A DNA stretch of 64,000 nucleotides from Charina bottae (Eukaryota; Chordata; Lepidosauria; Squamata; Charinaidae). The notes beneath the pieces were generated by a model. It saw only the letters and a list, made by a program, of their open reading frames with translations. It did no database searches and was not told the DNA's origin. The position numbers and the translations under genes were made by a program. Shown piece after piece: positions 1-15,000 of this stretch (position 1 is the stretch's first letter; each line of letters opens with the position of its first letter). Location of the stretch: NCBI GenBank assembly GCA_023362775.1, contig JALMGJ010000020.1, positions 6,699,501-6,763,500 of the forward strand. Direction: 5' to 3'.

Positions 1-1721
1 CCTGCTTTATACTGTTGAGTTTAATTATGTACTGCTCTTTGACCACAAAGAAGATTTCTTCTTCTCAATAATAGGTAATAATCCTGGGCATTGGTAAGGA
101 TTTTCTCCACTTTAGGTGTAGGTGCCATATCAATTATAGTTTCCCAATAAGAGGGAATCATTATTTAACCTATTTAAATCTGTAGGGTACAACTGTCTTC
201 TGAATACAGAATTTTAATTCCATGATCTGTTAAAACCTCAGTACTGCAGTTCAAGCTGTAGTCAGCTATAATAGTCAGTGTATGCAATCAAGAATAGATT
301 TTGAGTCCAATCAATAATTACAACCTAATGTTCAGTGACTGCAAAATCAAAGGTTTTGCATAATTTTTAAAACAGCTTATTATTAAATACTGTATAATGA
401 TAAATAAATAAAAGGGGGAAATGTTCATTTTTTCCAAAGCGATTTGAAGTCTAACTTGTCAGAAAAACCAGATACTGGTTTTGTAGAAATAACAAAAGGA
501 ACCTTTGCTCCTGAATCAGTATTTGTATCCATATCTGTAGTTTTGATACCAATAAATCCCACCCAAAATGACTGGCCAAATTAGAAAATATTTCATTAAG
601 AAAGTTTATTTTGTCACATTCCATAGCATCCTAGACATATTAGTATTCCAAAATTTACAGTCTAGTCTTGAACAGAAAAATCCCTTGTGCCATACAGTAT
701 GTAATATAAAAATAGCTTTTGAATAAAGTTTTTATAAGGGAAACCAGGTTAACACTTTCTTCAAAATCATTAACACTGCTTGTACTGGACTGTGATTGTT
801 ACTGCATTTTAATGTCTTTTTATTATGTTTTCACTGGCTGATTTATTTTATTGTACTGTATTGTATTGCATTGCATTGCATTGTTTAAAGTTTAACTGTT
901 ATTCCTGTTTTTAATGTATATATATATGCGCACCCAGGGTTTGCTTTGATTTCTGTCAGTGCTTTAACTGAGGGTATCACCAATATCTATGAAAATGGAA
1001 CACAGAGATAAAACATATATATATACAATTTTGTTAACACTTCACAGAGATCAGGAAACAATTTCTTCTGAGCCAATTTTATACAACATGATACTTTTAA
1101 CCCACTAACAAATGGACAGAGTGACATAAAACAAGAAATTAAAAGTGAGATGAATTTATCATCTACCTAAAAAAATTATTCCCTTGTCAGTTTCAATCTA
1201 TGCTTGAGAATGGGCAACCAGAGATACTTCTGTATGGACACAGTTAAGTGGAGGAAGTAACATTTGGTCCAGCTTGACCATATTTGTCAGGCTTTGCTAG
1301 TGCACAGGTACAGCCAGTAAAAAAGGGCTGCCATGTTCATACGCATCACCAGAGGCACCTCCCTGGTATGGAAGTACCAGGTCAGATGTTACTTCCCAAT
1401 ACAGCTACTTCCAAGGGGGATATTCAGCATGGAGAGTTTTCATCAACCAGTTCTGTTGATGAACTTAGTACCTTCCTAAAATCATCCCCAGTCTTCCCCA
1501 ACTACTTTCTTATTCACCTGATTCCTATTTTCACATAACTGTATTGAGAATTGTGGTGCTTCAGCAGGCTTATGCAACTTAAATGTCCAGACACTGAACA
1601 TATCCCATTACCATTTTTGTGTGCTAAGGATGTGGATTTAGGGCTAGCTGTGTATTCCAAAGTGGAGTCCAATCTCCTCACAGGAAGTACAACTGTCAGA
1701 ACAATCCTATACACCAGGCAA

Positions 1722-1800
1722 CTATTTTATTTATTTATTTATTTATTTATTTATTTTTCCAATTTCTATCACCGCCCATCTCCCCCCAAAAGGGGGACTC
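1722..1800 (-). repeat. L2-like LINE 3' tail with (AAAT)n
   Basis: Read on the minus strand, a gagtccccctttt...gggagatgggcggtg segment ends in (AAAT)n. The same 3' end recurs at 13706, 29325 and 51291. It is a severely 5'-truncated LINE copy. The family name is by recollection of squamate L2/CR1 tails. Confidence 0.6.
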
Positions 1801-2584
1801 AACTATACTTAAATATTCAGAAAAGGAACCAATCCAATACCAAAAATGGAAAATCAAATCTGCATCAAGAAGGGTGATTTCCCATGTAAGGGAATCAGCC
1901 AGGACTCAGGACTCAACAAGATAATACAATTTGTTTCTTCATAGTTTAACTTTAACATGGTATCATAAATCATAGTATCTTATCTCTTTAAAACTGCTGT
2001 TCTTTATTTTTTACATTTTGTAACTGCAAAAAGAAAACAGTGTATTTTACCAGTTATACTCTGTCATATCGATAGGTTGGGCTATTATTTACAATATGCA
2101 ATAGTAAGTTAAGTAGCTACTGGCTCTATTTTGCATTGCAACACTTGAACGTTAAAATAGAATGAGATTTGTAGAGATTTGTTTTTATGCATGAGATGGC
2201 ATTATAATGATAGACATTCTGCTACCTGTAGTAACCACAGTAATTTAGGCCTTGAAGTTACCTACCACATTTTGGAATTAGCAAACAAGAGCCACATAGC
2301 AGATGAGTTTTAAGCATGTTCTAATTTTTGTTTAACTTAGAGGGGGCAAGATAATAAATTATTTTAAGGTGAATATACATGAACTTCTTGTTCTTTCATA
2401 TATAAAACAAAACCTTAAAGCACACTAAAATCTTGATGCAATGTCTACTTATTAAATTTGCCTATAATCCAGTGCAGACAAATATTATTTTAAGTGCTCA
2501 AAAAACTGACAGAGGTATTTGATTTATTTAAATGATTTAATCTCATGGCAGTAACTCTTTTACAGCAATTTGCACTAGAGTATT

Positions 2585-2672
2585 AAAAATAACAACTCAA
2601 GAGGAAGGGGAAGAGGAAGAAGAAGAAGAGGAGGAATAAGAAGAGGAAGAGGAAGGAGAAGAAGAAGAAGAC
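2585..2672. repeat. Purine-rich (GAA/GGA)n simple repeat
   Basis: Almost uninterrupted A/G on the + strand, mostly aag/gag triplets. There is no sign of coding use. Confidence 0.8.
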
Positions 2673-2896
2673 TTAATTTGGCTAACAGACTACATCTAGT
2701 TCCAACAATTCCACCGAAATAAGAGTCTTAACCACTATTCAAATATGCTTGGGACTGAAATGCCAAAAAACACATCTAAATATGGATAGATTTGATTCAG
2801 CTTGCTGTTCTCTAATATTTTTTTGGAAATAAGGACATGCTGCCCACAGCCACATCAGAGTTTGCAGTAAAACAGAAGCTTCAGTAGGCAACAAAC

Positions 2897-3062
2897 CTTT
2901 CTTCTCTTCACAACCTGTGTCAGACTTCAAGGTATGACTGCTGCTGTGTAAGGAATCTTTTGAATCTTCATTTTCATCCAAAACCCCAGCAAAGCTGATC
3001 TTCCTCTCATACCTGTGTCGGTCCATCTCAGGGTCCAAACGCAACCTGCAACTCTCCAGATC
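2897..3062 (-). CDS. UNC80: UNC80 exon w19 (most 3' exon in window)
   Basis: 166 bases, 55 codons plus one base, DLESCRLRLDPEMDR... to ...SDTGCEEKK. Acceptor TATAG|GATC, donor GAAAG|GTTTGT. It includes the conserved YERKISFAGVLDENEDS block. The next expected exon (a basic VPSRKIRIGG-type segment in mammals) was not found left of it. Confidence 0.96.
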
Positions 3063-6000
3063 CTATAATATCACATAACCATAGAAGTGTATGAAGAGCA
3101 AATGTATAAATAAAACAGGCCTTCAAGTTTTCTTCTGAAGCAAGAAAAACTTAAAACTGAGAAGGAAATGTAAATCTTGCATTAGATTTTATCCTGCCGT
3201 TTGGCAATGACCCCAAGAAGTAGGTAGGTTAGACTGAAAACAATTGATTTTGTAACTGGTTCCCTATATTAGTTTGAGTAGATGTTTATTTTATTATTTA
3301 ATGTTAATTATGTTATACCGTATTATTGTTGGCTGCTCTTATAATTCTAAGGGGCGTGGTGGCTCAGTGGTTAAGACGCCAAGCTTGTCGACTGGAAGGT
3401 TGGCGGTTCGGGCGCCGTGTGACGGAGTGAGCTCCCACACTCGCCCCAGCTATTGCCAACCTAGCAATTCGAAAGCATGCAAATGCAAGTAGATGAATAG
3501 GTACCACTTTGGTGGGATGGTAAAAGCGTTCTGCGCACGTCATGCTGGCCACATGACCGTGGAAGCGTCTTCGGACAACGCTGGCTCTTCGGCTAACAAA
3601 CGGAGATGAGCACCGGCCCCTAGAGTTGGACACGACTGCACAAATGTGCGGGGGGAACCTTTACCTTTACCTTATAATTCTACTATAAAATGTTTTTTGG
3701 GGAAGTTGCTCTAAAGGTTAAAGTAGAAATAATCAACAAAAATAACCCCAATATGGCCTCAGTGATTTTCATGCTGGAATAAATATTACCAAGTAGGATC
3801 CAAAAATTTTGCCAATATTACAAAAACAGTATTACATCGTTGTGACACAAGCTTTGCCCCTTTTGTACGTGCATGGCACATCACAAAGCACATACAAATA
3901 GGCAGAGCTTTCAGAGCAACAATGAGAGGCTGCTTTTATATTTTGCTCGCCACCACTTGTTGCCCCTGAAGACACCTGAGTATCTAAACTAAACTCAGAA
4001 TTTCAAGAACGGTTGGATTAAATTGCCATTCATCCATTTTGAGAAATCATTTTTTTCAAGACCTATGAATAAATCACCGGCCATCTTGGATACCATATTT
4101 TTATCTCTGCCTATGTTTCATCAATACATTTCTTTAGCTACACAGTTGGTTTTTGGTCTCCCACCCTACCCATACCTTCCCCTCCTTCTGCAACGTTATC
4201 CTTTTATTATATCCCAGATTCTTCCCTTCCTTCCTCTTACCACAAGAGGTTCAGTACGTGGCCTGGGCATGTAGGGAAAGGTCTCTCGAAGAAAAGTGGT
4301 GATCTCCAGGAGAAGCTGACATGCTGCCATCTTCAAGGCAAAAGGACAACAACATTTGGTAGGATTCACAGTGCCTAAAAAAGAAAATATACATATGTTC
4401 TGTTTCAAAAAAAGAGCAGCAAAGAAAAAAGATCATTCTAAAAAAATGGACATCACCAGACATGGTACACAATACAAACTGCATATGGAACAATATGTTG
4501 TATGATTATTCTATTTTTTCCAGGAATATCGCTGTCATGTTTAGCTATTGTCTCGTATTCACTGCAGTTTATGTTACCTCTACCAGCACTGTTGCAATGG
4601 TCTCAAAGATATATGACTTCTATGAATTTAATACCCTTAGGACCTCTTCACCTCATAATTCGGATCTATTTCAGAAATGACACACTCTTGTACTATCTTT
4701 CCATTATTTCCCCCCTCAACCAATGCACTCTCTAAAGATTCAGTTTGAGTGGAATAATAGTGTTGCTTGGTTTAGTGACAGCTTAATCCTTTCTAACTTT
4801 CCTCCACTGCTTCCTATATTCCTAATTCTGCTGCATGAAAGAAAAACAGCAACTGAAGGGATGGCAACTGCTGTTGGTTTGAAAAATCTTGGGGAAAAGG
4901 CGTGTGAAGCTACATGTCACATTTAGTTTAGGCCTTGGATACAAACATTATGCAATTACAGAGTATTTCTTTGAAGAGATTATTAACCAATAGCAAACTC
5001 CAGCCAATTTAGATGAAAGGGAAGGACAACTTCAACATACTTTTATTATTGTAAATATATTTATGAATGTTTGCCATACTATTATTATATCTATTATCGC
5101 TGAAGAAAGAGCCCTAGACCTAACCCTAACCCAGATCACCCATGCTCTATAGCAGAGCTTTCCAAACTGTGTGTCGCGACACAAAAGTGTGTCGCCACAC
5201 ACAGTCTGGTGTGTCGCCACACAACCCGGAAGCGCTGATCATCATCAGCGCTTCCGGGTTTTCCCACGGCGACACACCAACGGCGGCGCACAAAAACCCG
5301 AAAGCAGCAGCAGTGCTTCCGGGTTTTTGCGCGCTGCCGCAACGGCAGCACTTCTGGGTTTTCCCGCGGCGACACACCAATGGCGGTTGGTGTGTCGCCG
5401 CGGGAAAACTTTTTAAAGCCCTGCTCTATAGTCTTCATTGCTTAGAATCATTTCATTTTACATTTGGTAGAATACCACATGGTAAATGATATTAATATTT
5501 GAAAAGGATATGTGCTGACAAGTGTTGAAGGACCGTGGCTTCCCTCATACATACATACTGTGTTTATAGATACTCATCCTCATGTTCTGCATTGTGCTTA
5601 GAGCAGCATCATAGCCATAAAGGCATTTTAGTGGATCAGATGATTTCTCCAGGCATAATAGCTGCCACTTCCAAAGAAATGAGTTGAGCTGAGGCCTGAT
5701 CTACATTACTTTCCACCTTTTCTCTTTCTTCGTCATTAGTGGTCTAAAGGCTAAATCTGCTCTAAAGGCTAGACTACTAGTGGCACGGAATAAGGAATTT
5801 AAGCAAATCCCAGTGTAATCTCAAATCCCAATGCAATTTCAAATACACCATTTGATAACGAAGTGATCATGAAGATGAACGTTGCACAATTGAAGACATA
5901 TCTGATAATCTAAACCCTTTCCTGTAAGGCTTTCAACTGGAGTATAGGAGCGAAACTGCTTTGGTCACCTTGATGAATGACCTACACAGGGAGTTGGACT

Positions 6001-9000
6001 TCTCTTGGACTGGAAGAGTAAACTGAAGCCATCAATATGTGTTAGGTGTTTTTCTTGAAATCTGCTGGGCTGTTCTTGCAGTTTTTAGGAGCTCTGTAGT
6101 GTCTCTCTGCATCTAAACTCAATATGTAAACCCAAGTATTATAGAAGCCCTACAAATCCCAGTGACATCTAGTCTATAGGAAAATGGAACCAAAATAAGC
6201 ATGGCATTAGAATTTCTTACTAACTTGATTCTCACTAATATTTATAACTGACTGTGTAAGTCTAAAGTGGGAAGTTGCTAGAAGAAAACACTTCTCTAGA
6301 AAACACATTAAGAAATAGAGAAGAGGAAAAGCTGGAGTACAGAGATCAGGATTAGCTGATTAGTTGCACATATGCTTATTTCTTACTATTCTTTCCTCAG
6401 TAAATGCACTATAGTACCACTCACTATAAATGTTTTCTCCATAAAGAAATATGAAGGGAAACAACAATAGTAGGTTTCACCAAATTTGCTCCAACTGCAA
6501 GTTTGAAACCAAGAAATGAGGGGGGGAGATTTCAAGTTCTTCATATTCAGATGATCTAGATCAGAGCTTTCCAAACTGTGTGTGGTGACACAAAAGTGTG
6601 TCGCCACACACAGTCTGGTGTGTCGCCACACAACCCGGAAGCGCTGATCATCATCAGCGCTTCCGGGTTTTCCCGCGGCGACACACCAACTGCAGTGCGC
6701 AAAACCCGAAAGCAGCAGCAGCGCTTCCGGGTTTTTGCGCGCTGCTGCACTTCCGGGCTTTCCCGCGGCGACACACCAACGCCGGTTGGTGTGTCGCCGC
6801 GGGAAAAACTTTGGAAAGCCCTGATCTAGATAGTACAGAGTTACATTTCTTCAACACTCCTTTGAAGTCATCCTAGAGATGTATAAAGGACTAGAACAAA
6901 CTGTAATTCATCCTAGATAATTTTTTTACTAAAACTGTTATTAAGTAGCTAGTAAGTCTATCTATGTGCCTTATTGCTTTACAAGAAGTACAACAGGACA
7001 TGATGACATTGTGTGTCTTAACAGTGAGTAAGCCAATTCTCTATACCCTGGTTTAACTATCATAATAAAATTATGAAATGTTACAGAACTTGTGAAGGAC
7101 AGAATTAAAATACAGTGCGGTGAGATGTCATATACTGGAGTCCCATTCCTCTCTGATTTACAAATGCTTCTTTATTCTCTACATTCCTTCACTGGGAAGC
7201 AGACTTTCCTAATCCCATTAACCCTACTCTGCAGCAAGGTGTAAAGAGTCCTTTATACTTGTAACATATATAAGTTAAAATAGGGATTCTTACAGATAAA
7301 AAGATTCAGGCTGTATCTGAGCAATGAAAAGAGTCAGTATATTGCCAGGCCTTGCTAACTGAAATTAGATGCCCACAATCTCTTCTATCCAAATATTAGC
7401 TATCTTAGATGTCCTTAGAACTTGTATTTGCAGAGTAAATCTAACAAAATTACAAGAAACTCTAATGGATAACATGCTTAGAGAAAAAAAACAGCAGTAC
7501 AAATACACACACATATAAATCAATGTATTACAGTAGACACACATGTAGATGATATTTGGAAACAGTATTGTTCTGTGTAGTAGACTAACCTACGTTTTAT
7601 GTTGCCACAATTATAGTGTCATGTTCTACTTGTCCATGCTGATTTTTAAAAGTGTTAACCCACAGTCTTCTTGACATTATAGATAATTGTAAGTATGATA
7701 CTATTTGCTACATTGCATAATATTAAAGCATAGTTTTCCTTAACCCCATGATCTGCAGATGTGTTAGTCTGCAACTCCCATAGTTACCAATCAGGATAGC
7801 CAATTAACTTCTTACTGTGAATTCTGAGAGTTGTAATCCCCCATATCTGAAGGATAGATGATTGGGAAAGGTTTTTCTAGGATACTGTTTACCATTTCTT
7901 AAAAAAATCAACAGATGAATATTTGACCACTAATTTAAATTTTTTCATTTAGCCTGCTTTCTAGTTTTCAGTTCTTAACAGATGGATACTATCTTACAAG
8001 AAAACCTTTTTTTTTTAATTTTACAAGGTTTGGTGGAGTTACAGGTCAAAGGGATGCCCAGCAGAAGCATAAGTCATGCATAGCACTTTTTTTAAAGAGA
8101 CTGAAACCCTCACAAACTTGGGGCAATTTTTCTCATGGCGGGTGGACATTTAAGAGGGAAAATGGGTAGTTTAAGGCTTGTGGCACCAATTTCACCTTTT
8201 CACTTCCCTACAAAACAAAAACCAAATAAAAATTGGCTTCCAGAAATCCTGCTCTGCCCATTCTGGCCACCAGTTCCGCCAGCTGCAGCCCCGAGGTAGT
8301 GCAGAAGAAGGACGTGTGGTCCCTAGGCTGACAAAAGGTTTTCCGTCACAGTTTACTGCATTATGGTTCACCAATATTCTTTTTTTTAAATCTGTTATGA
8401 ATGGACAATTATATCTAGGCCAATTAGCTATATGTCTTAGTCACTGACTAAGTGACTATACTGTATGTCTTAGTCAGTGGTTTCAACATATAAAATACGA
8501 TCCATGTTTTTGAAAGGAGGGACATAAAAATATTCTAATAGTAAAAGGGTCAATTAAGAATATTCATGGCCAGTTGCCTCAATCCAGCAATCTTCCGGTT
8601 TTTCTGTGTACACTTCTCTGAGCACAGAATGTTTAGAAATAAATTTTAAAAAATAAATATGGATTATATCAAAAACGGAAGTTTCAAGTCTGCATTTGTA
8701 GTCCCTGGCAAACAGTCAATGAAGATTCAGGTAGATGCCTGCACCTATCTGCGTTACAAGCTTGGCTAGGCTCCAGTGAGCTACTGGAAGTAATTATGGG
8801 ATGCAGATGAGAAGATGCACCCAACTAGGACCACTAGATCCTGCATGTGTAAATAAAAAAAGTTTTATTTACATACAATGCAGCATAGCTGGTTAATTTT
8901 GTCGCCCTCGTTTTTTTTTAATGTATCTACTACTACTTAATGCATTACAGCTAGGTTTGGATAGTTGAAGAGGAAGGAAAGAGAAAATGTGGTGAAACAC

Positions 9001-12000
9001 TGGTGGGTGGAAAGGGAAGCAAAGAAATAAATTTTTAAAAGAAAAAGAAAAAAGAACAAGTGTTCCTAAAGGAGAGGTTCTTACAAGTGGGGGTTCTTGT
9101 AGTAAAGGGAGTCTCCTTACTGTCATCTAAAAAGTCTTCTTCCTCATCCTCCTTCCTCATCCTCCTCTTGGTCTCCTCATCGTAAATGAGGCCCAGCAGA
9201 TTGGCTGGGCTCTCACTGTCACAATGGCAAAGCTCGTTGAGACGGACTCCAATTGCCTGCCAAAAGAATGGAATTAACAAAGGGTCATAAAGGTTTCTTA
9301 AAGGAGAAAATCTCAGCTGCGTTGCTGAAGTTTGTAGATAAAGACCTCTTTTGCATTCATGTTGATTATATTATGTCATAACAAAAAGATCCAGAAAAAA
9401 TACCACAACAAAACATAGCTTTTATATAATACTTTAGAATATTCAACGTCTAGCATCTTGCTGTAATCCTTTCCACAGCCCTCTATGTTAGATAAATGTT
9501 ATTATCCCCATACCGAAAGGAAAGTGGCTGAATATCTTGTTAAATAAAACAGAATATTGAGTTTGTTTCATTGATGTGGAGAGGGAGTAAAAGCAAAACA
9601 TTTAGAACCACAAAGCCTGACTTGAACAAGTACAGAGCCAAGCCCAAACCCGGTTAGTCCAACCTGATCTGTGGGGCTGTCTGTTTCCCTCCATTCCAAT
9701 TGGCGTAGATGATCCATCAAATCTAATTTCTTTCTAATAGTAGAGGAACTTGGAAAAGGACCTGAGCCGCTGATCTTAACTGATGACTAAATTCTCACAG
9801 AAAAATGGAATCATTTAAATAACCTTGTTCAGGCTATCTAAAATGTGTGTCTAACAAAACTACAAGAAGATAGATTAGTATAAATCAGAGTGCCCATGGA
9901 TTATTCAGAACAGAACATACATGCTGCTGAATGATAAGAAAAGGAGGGAGGGAAGGTGAGAGGAAGGACTGAAACTTACTTCCCCCCACTGGTAGAAGAG
10001 CTTGGCTGCATGCCACTGTAACTTCTGGTTTCGTTTATTCCCCACAATCGGAGAGCGCCCACGAGAAAGGCCTTTCTTAGTGATGTTCACATGATGCCCC
10101 TTCATCCATTCTGGCCAGTTGCCCCGGTTGCAGCGGTGCACAAAGCGAGCACATTCCAAGAAAAGGGCTGCCCTCGCCACCACCGGTGCCTCCTAAAATG
10201 CATTACCAGAATGTCCATAAGAAGTTAAAAACCGGCAAGCTGAAAAGAACAGTGCCAAAGACTCAGGGGGTCAGGGTTTTCCTTTTTTTTTTTTAATATA
10301 CAATGCTGCTTCAAGCAAAGGTCAATGAAGCAAATATCAAAGATGACTTGGACCTATCAGGCCTTTCACCAGTTAACGAGGGGAGGCCTTTTTGGCACCT
10401 GAGGAATTCTTTCAAAATTTACTGGTGATATAAGATATACAATAATGGCTTCATCTAAAAAGTATAAGAGAAAGTATATGACAAAGCTTTTCCAAGGACA
10501 AAACATTTGCTAGATCAATAATTAAATCCCAGGGGGATAATTTCTCTAAATGTAGGATACTAAAAATATACTGAAATTTTTATACTATATTTATACTAAA
10601 AACAAATAAAATACTATAAATAAATAATTCAAATTTTAATACCTTTGGTTATAAGGCACATGAGTCTCTAAAAAATGAGAATTTCACAGACAAATTATGT
10701 CTAAGTCATTTAAAACTTTTTGTAGGGATTTAGTTCTAATATATCATATTTATTCATATATATATTTAGTTCTAATATATCTAATATATACTTCAGACTC
10801 ACCATTGAGCTACCACTTCCTTGATAATGAAATATTAGATCAGTTCGTTCCTACGTAATACCAACTCATGATTTGTCAGCACAACAAAAAGTACACTGGT
10901 TACTCTCCCTTCCCTCTTTTATTAGGGAGAGACCAATCTGTCTACTGATCTTTAACTTGTAACATCCCATGTCTGCATTTGTTTATAAACTTATTAAAGG
11001 TTACGTGAAAATTAATTTGCATTTTCCTATGCATTTCTCCAAATATATACATTTTTGTACATACTTTCCAAAACATATGCATTTTCAAATAACACTTCAG
11101 TTATAATCTGCTTTGGAACATTATTTCTATCACTGTACACATTTCAGTATGATTTTTTGCTCCTGTTCAAAAAGCAAAAAGCAATCTGGAAAAGTGTTGA
11201 TATCAAAGCATTATACGTTCTGTTTTGTGTATAGTTCTGGGAAATGCAAATTAGGTAACTTCAATGAAAGTGCAAATTAAAATGTAAACTGGAGGATTTC
11301 TCTCCCATCTCTACAATCCATACAGGTAGTTATTTCAAAATTTGCACAAATCAATTTTGCAAATAAATCTATACTAGCAAATGAGTAGAGCTCATTTCAA
11401 GCTATGGCACAGACCAGGAAATACATAACTATATAGCACACATGAGGAGAAGAGGGATCTGGGGTTTATTCATATCACAGCAAACAACTACATAATCCAT
11501 TTTTATGCATGTACTTATTGTGCTGCAACTCTTTGTTACTTAATCCAGGTAACGTGATACCAGATTTATATCTGCTTTCATACATATATTCAAATTAGCC
11601 CTGAATTTTTATGTAAAGGTAAAGGTAAAGGTTCCCCCCGCACATTTGTGCAGTCGTGTCCGACTCTAGGGGCCGGTGCTCATCTCTGTTTGTTAGCCGA
11701 AGAGCCAGCGTTGTCCGAAGACGCTTCCACGGTCATGTGGCCACATGACGCGCGTGGAACGCTGTTACCTACCCACCGAAGTGGTACCTATTCATCTACT
11801 TGCATTTGCATGCTTTCGAATTGCTAGGTTGGCAAGAGCTGGAGCTAGTGCGGGAGCTCACTCCGCACGCAGGGCTAGGGATTCAAACCTCCGAACTTGC
11901 GACCTTCCGATCGACAAGCATGGCATCTTACCCGCTGAGCCACCACGCCCCTTTTTTTATGTAGCTTTTTTTTTAATGTATGTTTTATGTAGCTTTTAAT

Positions 12001-15000
12001 AAATGGGAATCAGTGTTCTTTAATTAGTACATGAACTCACACTGTAAATAATCACTATAGTTTTTTTCCCCTCTAAGCTTCCCTGATTAATATATGAATT
12101 TATTCCTTGCCTCCAAAAAAGCTGATTTTTCTTTCCAGAGATGGTGGTTGTTCTTGTTTTAGGTTAACTGATTTCATTGCTGCAAACAAGGGCAAATAGA
12201 AAAGATCCTTTTCTCTTACACCTTCTTGGGTGCAGTAAGACCAAGAGCTAGTTTAAATTAATGTTTATATTTACTGCTCCATCATGTTATACAACCAGAA
12301 GAGGCCACTTTGCCCACAATTCTGTGTTGAGCCAGCCCATATTAGCTCACCAAGAGAATCTGCAACTACAAATGTTTATGTATTTAAAAGTTTAAGAAAG
12401 GTGCAATTTTAAAATTAAAAGGGGAAAATGAATCTGAACTCTGAACGCAAATGCATCTCCCACAGATCAGAAGTGGCCCAACAGAGAGGTAGGCAGCTCT
12501 GTTCAACTGAACATCGTTTTGACTGGAATGTCTAGCTGGTCTCTTTAGCTCAGCAATGTCAACCCTCCGTTCTTTATTGACTAATTTATTTCAGCTTCAT
12601 CTTATGCCTCAAGCCTTATCTCAGACAAGATAATGTAGGTTGATGTAGGTTTCTGTTGGCCCAACTAAATATGAAACGATGGTACACACTTAGAGTCAAC
12701 ATGCTGAACCTCAGAGCATTATGCAAATGTGTTGCAGTAGCTTACCTTATGCCCAGAGCAATCTGAAGAAGCAGCAATAGAAAGATGAAGATGTTTGACA
12801 GAATGGATAAGGATGAATTCACACCACAGAGAAACACATCACAAATGAAGAGAAATGAATTAGCCACAAGATGCATAGCTGAAAAGAACCACAAGTTACC
12901 ACTTTCATTGTCCACAGAAAACAAAGCAAAACACGGCTGCAAAATTCAAGTAAGATGGACATTTTCCTCATAATTTTGCTTATACAGCCGCCTTCTGCAC
13001 TTATTACAGTATTTGTACAATGTAACTTAAAGATGGTGAAAACAACAATAGCAACATAAGAATCACCATTTTCTTTCACAGCTTCATATAATCCTAAAAG
13101 GCTTCCGAATGATGAATTCAACACTTAGGTCAAAGGGCAGAGTAAACCCCAGAATTAGGGGAGGGAGGGGGAGGGGTTGATTATCATTAGGAAAGTTAAG
13201 GTTAGTTTGCAATTCATGCTTCAGAATATGTGGACTTATTATAAAACTTTGAGAAAGTTGCAGCATTCATTGGAGTCGAGAATCAGTGCTGGAATGAAAC
13301 AAGCAGCCTTCTAGGTGGATGTAGGCATTCCACAGAAAGTGCTTGTAGAGAAAACTCAAGGTCTTGAAAACTCAAGGACTTGTACTTTGGGAAACAGATA
13401 TTTACCTCCCTATGTAACATGTTCCCTTGAAAACCTAAAGCCAGAGGGTCATAGATCCTGCTAGTATTTCCTATGTATATGCATAAGAAGCCAGCAGGAT
13501 ATGGAATCTCTTACTCTTCATTGCAGAAAGAAAGGACAAGCACCACGTGATCAAGGATACCAATATCCCAGAAGTGGAGTGGTGGGAACTAGTGTTGTTC
13601 ATAAGGATTTTACTTAAGCGCTAGCCCTCTTCAGACATAATACAATTATTTAATTGTATTAATTAAATTGTAATTTTAGATTTTTATATCCTTATTTTAA
13701 ATGTGATTTTATTGTAAACTGCCCAGAGTTCCCCGTTGGGGGAGATGGGCGGTCATATAAATTGAATAAATAAATAAATAATTTGAAAAATGTCATCTGT
13801 ACATGCAAGGAGAGGGATTAGGGATCTCCCCCCACCCCCCTGCAAATAATTGTTGTTGCCTCTTCATAGGGTGGGTGGCTGAATCAATGAGCCTCCTACC
13901 TTGATGGACACCCTCCTAGGCAGTAACCCACTGAAAAAACAAGGTCCTAAATAACAAAAAAGGCCTCTCTAGGAAAAATATTAAATAATCAGAAATGTGT
14001 TGTTGTTTTTCATACCAGGAGACTTCCAGAAGGTTTCCATGGTGAATCTGCTGGAAACTCTTCTACAGATACCGGATATATTTTTTCCCCATTGCCCTCG
14101 ACATGTAGAAGGCAACAAGAAATTAAAACAGAGAGAGAGGGAGGGAAGGAACTCCAGTCCCCCTCCTTAGATGCAGGGACTGACACACAAATGTCCAGAC
14201 AACATGTCTGGGGAAAGCAATGGCTCCAGATCCCACAGGCAGGAAATTGTTCTTAAAAAGCATCTGTAATTGAGGTATTTGCCTGACTATAAATATGAGT
14301 CAGGAAATTTAAGAAGCTAAGGATTAATCCTCTAACTTTTCAAAACAGTTAAGGCCTTTCATGGGGCAAGGAAGGGAAGCTTGTATCAGGCCTAGAAAAG
14401 TGTTTGTCTGAACACTCGTATTAACTTAATCTCATTGCTTCGCTCTTATGTGGGGGAAGCTTTGGAACTGAGGTGCTGGTACATGTGTCCTTCAAAATAA
14501 AGCTTAGCAAACAAAAAGTATTCCCTTTGGTGGGAAATATTAGAGAGAAGAAGCAAAAAGGTATCCTTCCAGGGAGCATTTATTCTTCTCCCCCTATACT
14601 TCTTACTGTAATGTCTTGAGATGTGAAAATAATGGTACAATTACACAGAAGGCAATAAAAGCAGAGTTGGGAGGTACAAAAGGGAAAATCCATACATCAT
14701 TTTCTCAATGTCTTCCCAAAGGAACTAAATCTAGCTACTTCCTAACAGAGCTTGAGCAATAAGTAAAAAAATGTCCCCAAGGAGTTACTGACATGAGGAT
14801 GCTAGTGATTGGGAACATGTATGCATAGGTAGAAGTACTTACAAAAATATATCATGCAACACAAAAGGTTTTACATATTAAAATACTATCACTGTAAAAT
14901 CAGCAATAGGTGAGGAACATTCAATGGTGGATGAGATGACAGGAAAGCAAAAATGACCAAGTAGCTTGCACAATGACACTTTGGATCCCAATCTATGCTG

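Larger units (their letters stand above)
1..2896. other. UNC80 intron (continues off left edge)
   Basis: AT-rich sequence with no recognisable exon. It holds an (ATTT)n run at 1722..1757 joined to an inverted L2-like LINE tail (to about 1800) and a purine-only (GAA/GGA)n stretch at about 2590..2672. I see nothing else in it. Confidence 0.6.
4375..9120. other. UNC80 intron w17-w18
   Basis: Holds two foldback hAT MITEs (5153..5423, 6562..6823) and an older hAT remnant near 7733..7875. I see nothing recognisable in the other stretches. Confidence 0.6.

Noticed and set aside
3350..3420. Possible tRNA genes at SINE heads (also at 36226, 47879, 51165 and 51598)
   Set aside because: Only tRNA-like promoter boxes are kept, each is joined to a SINE body and tail, and no full cloverleaf with proper arms is seen.
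5136..5489. Overlapping open frames near 5.1-5.5 kb and 6.4-6.9 kb
   Set aside because: Both sets translate the palindromic hAT MITEs and mirror each other on the two strands.
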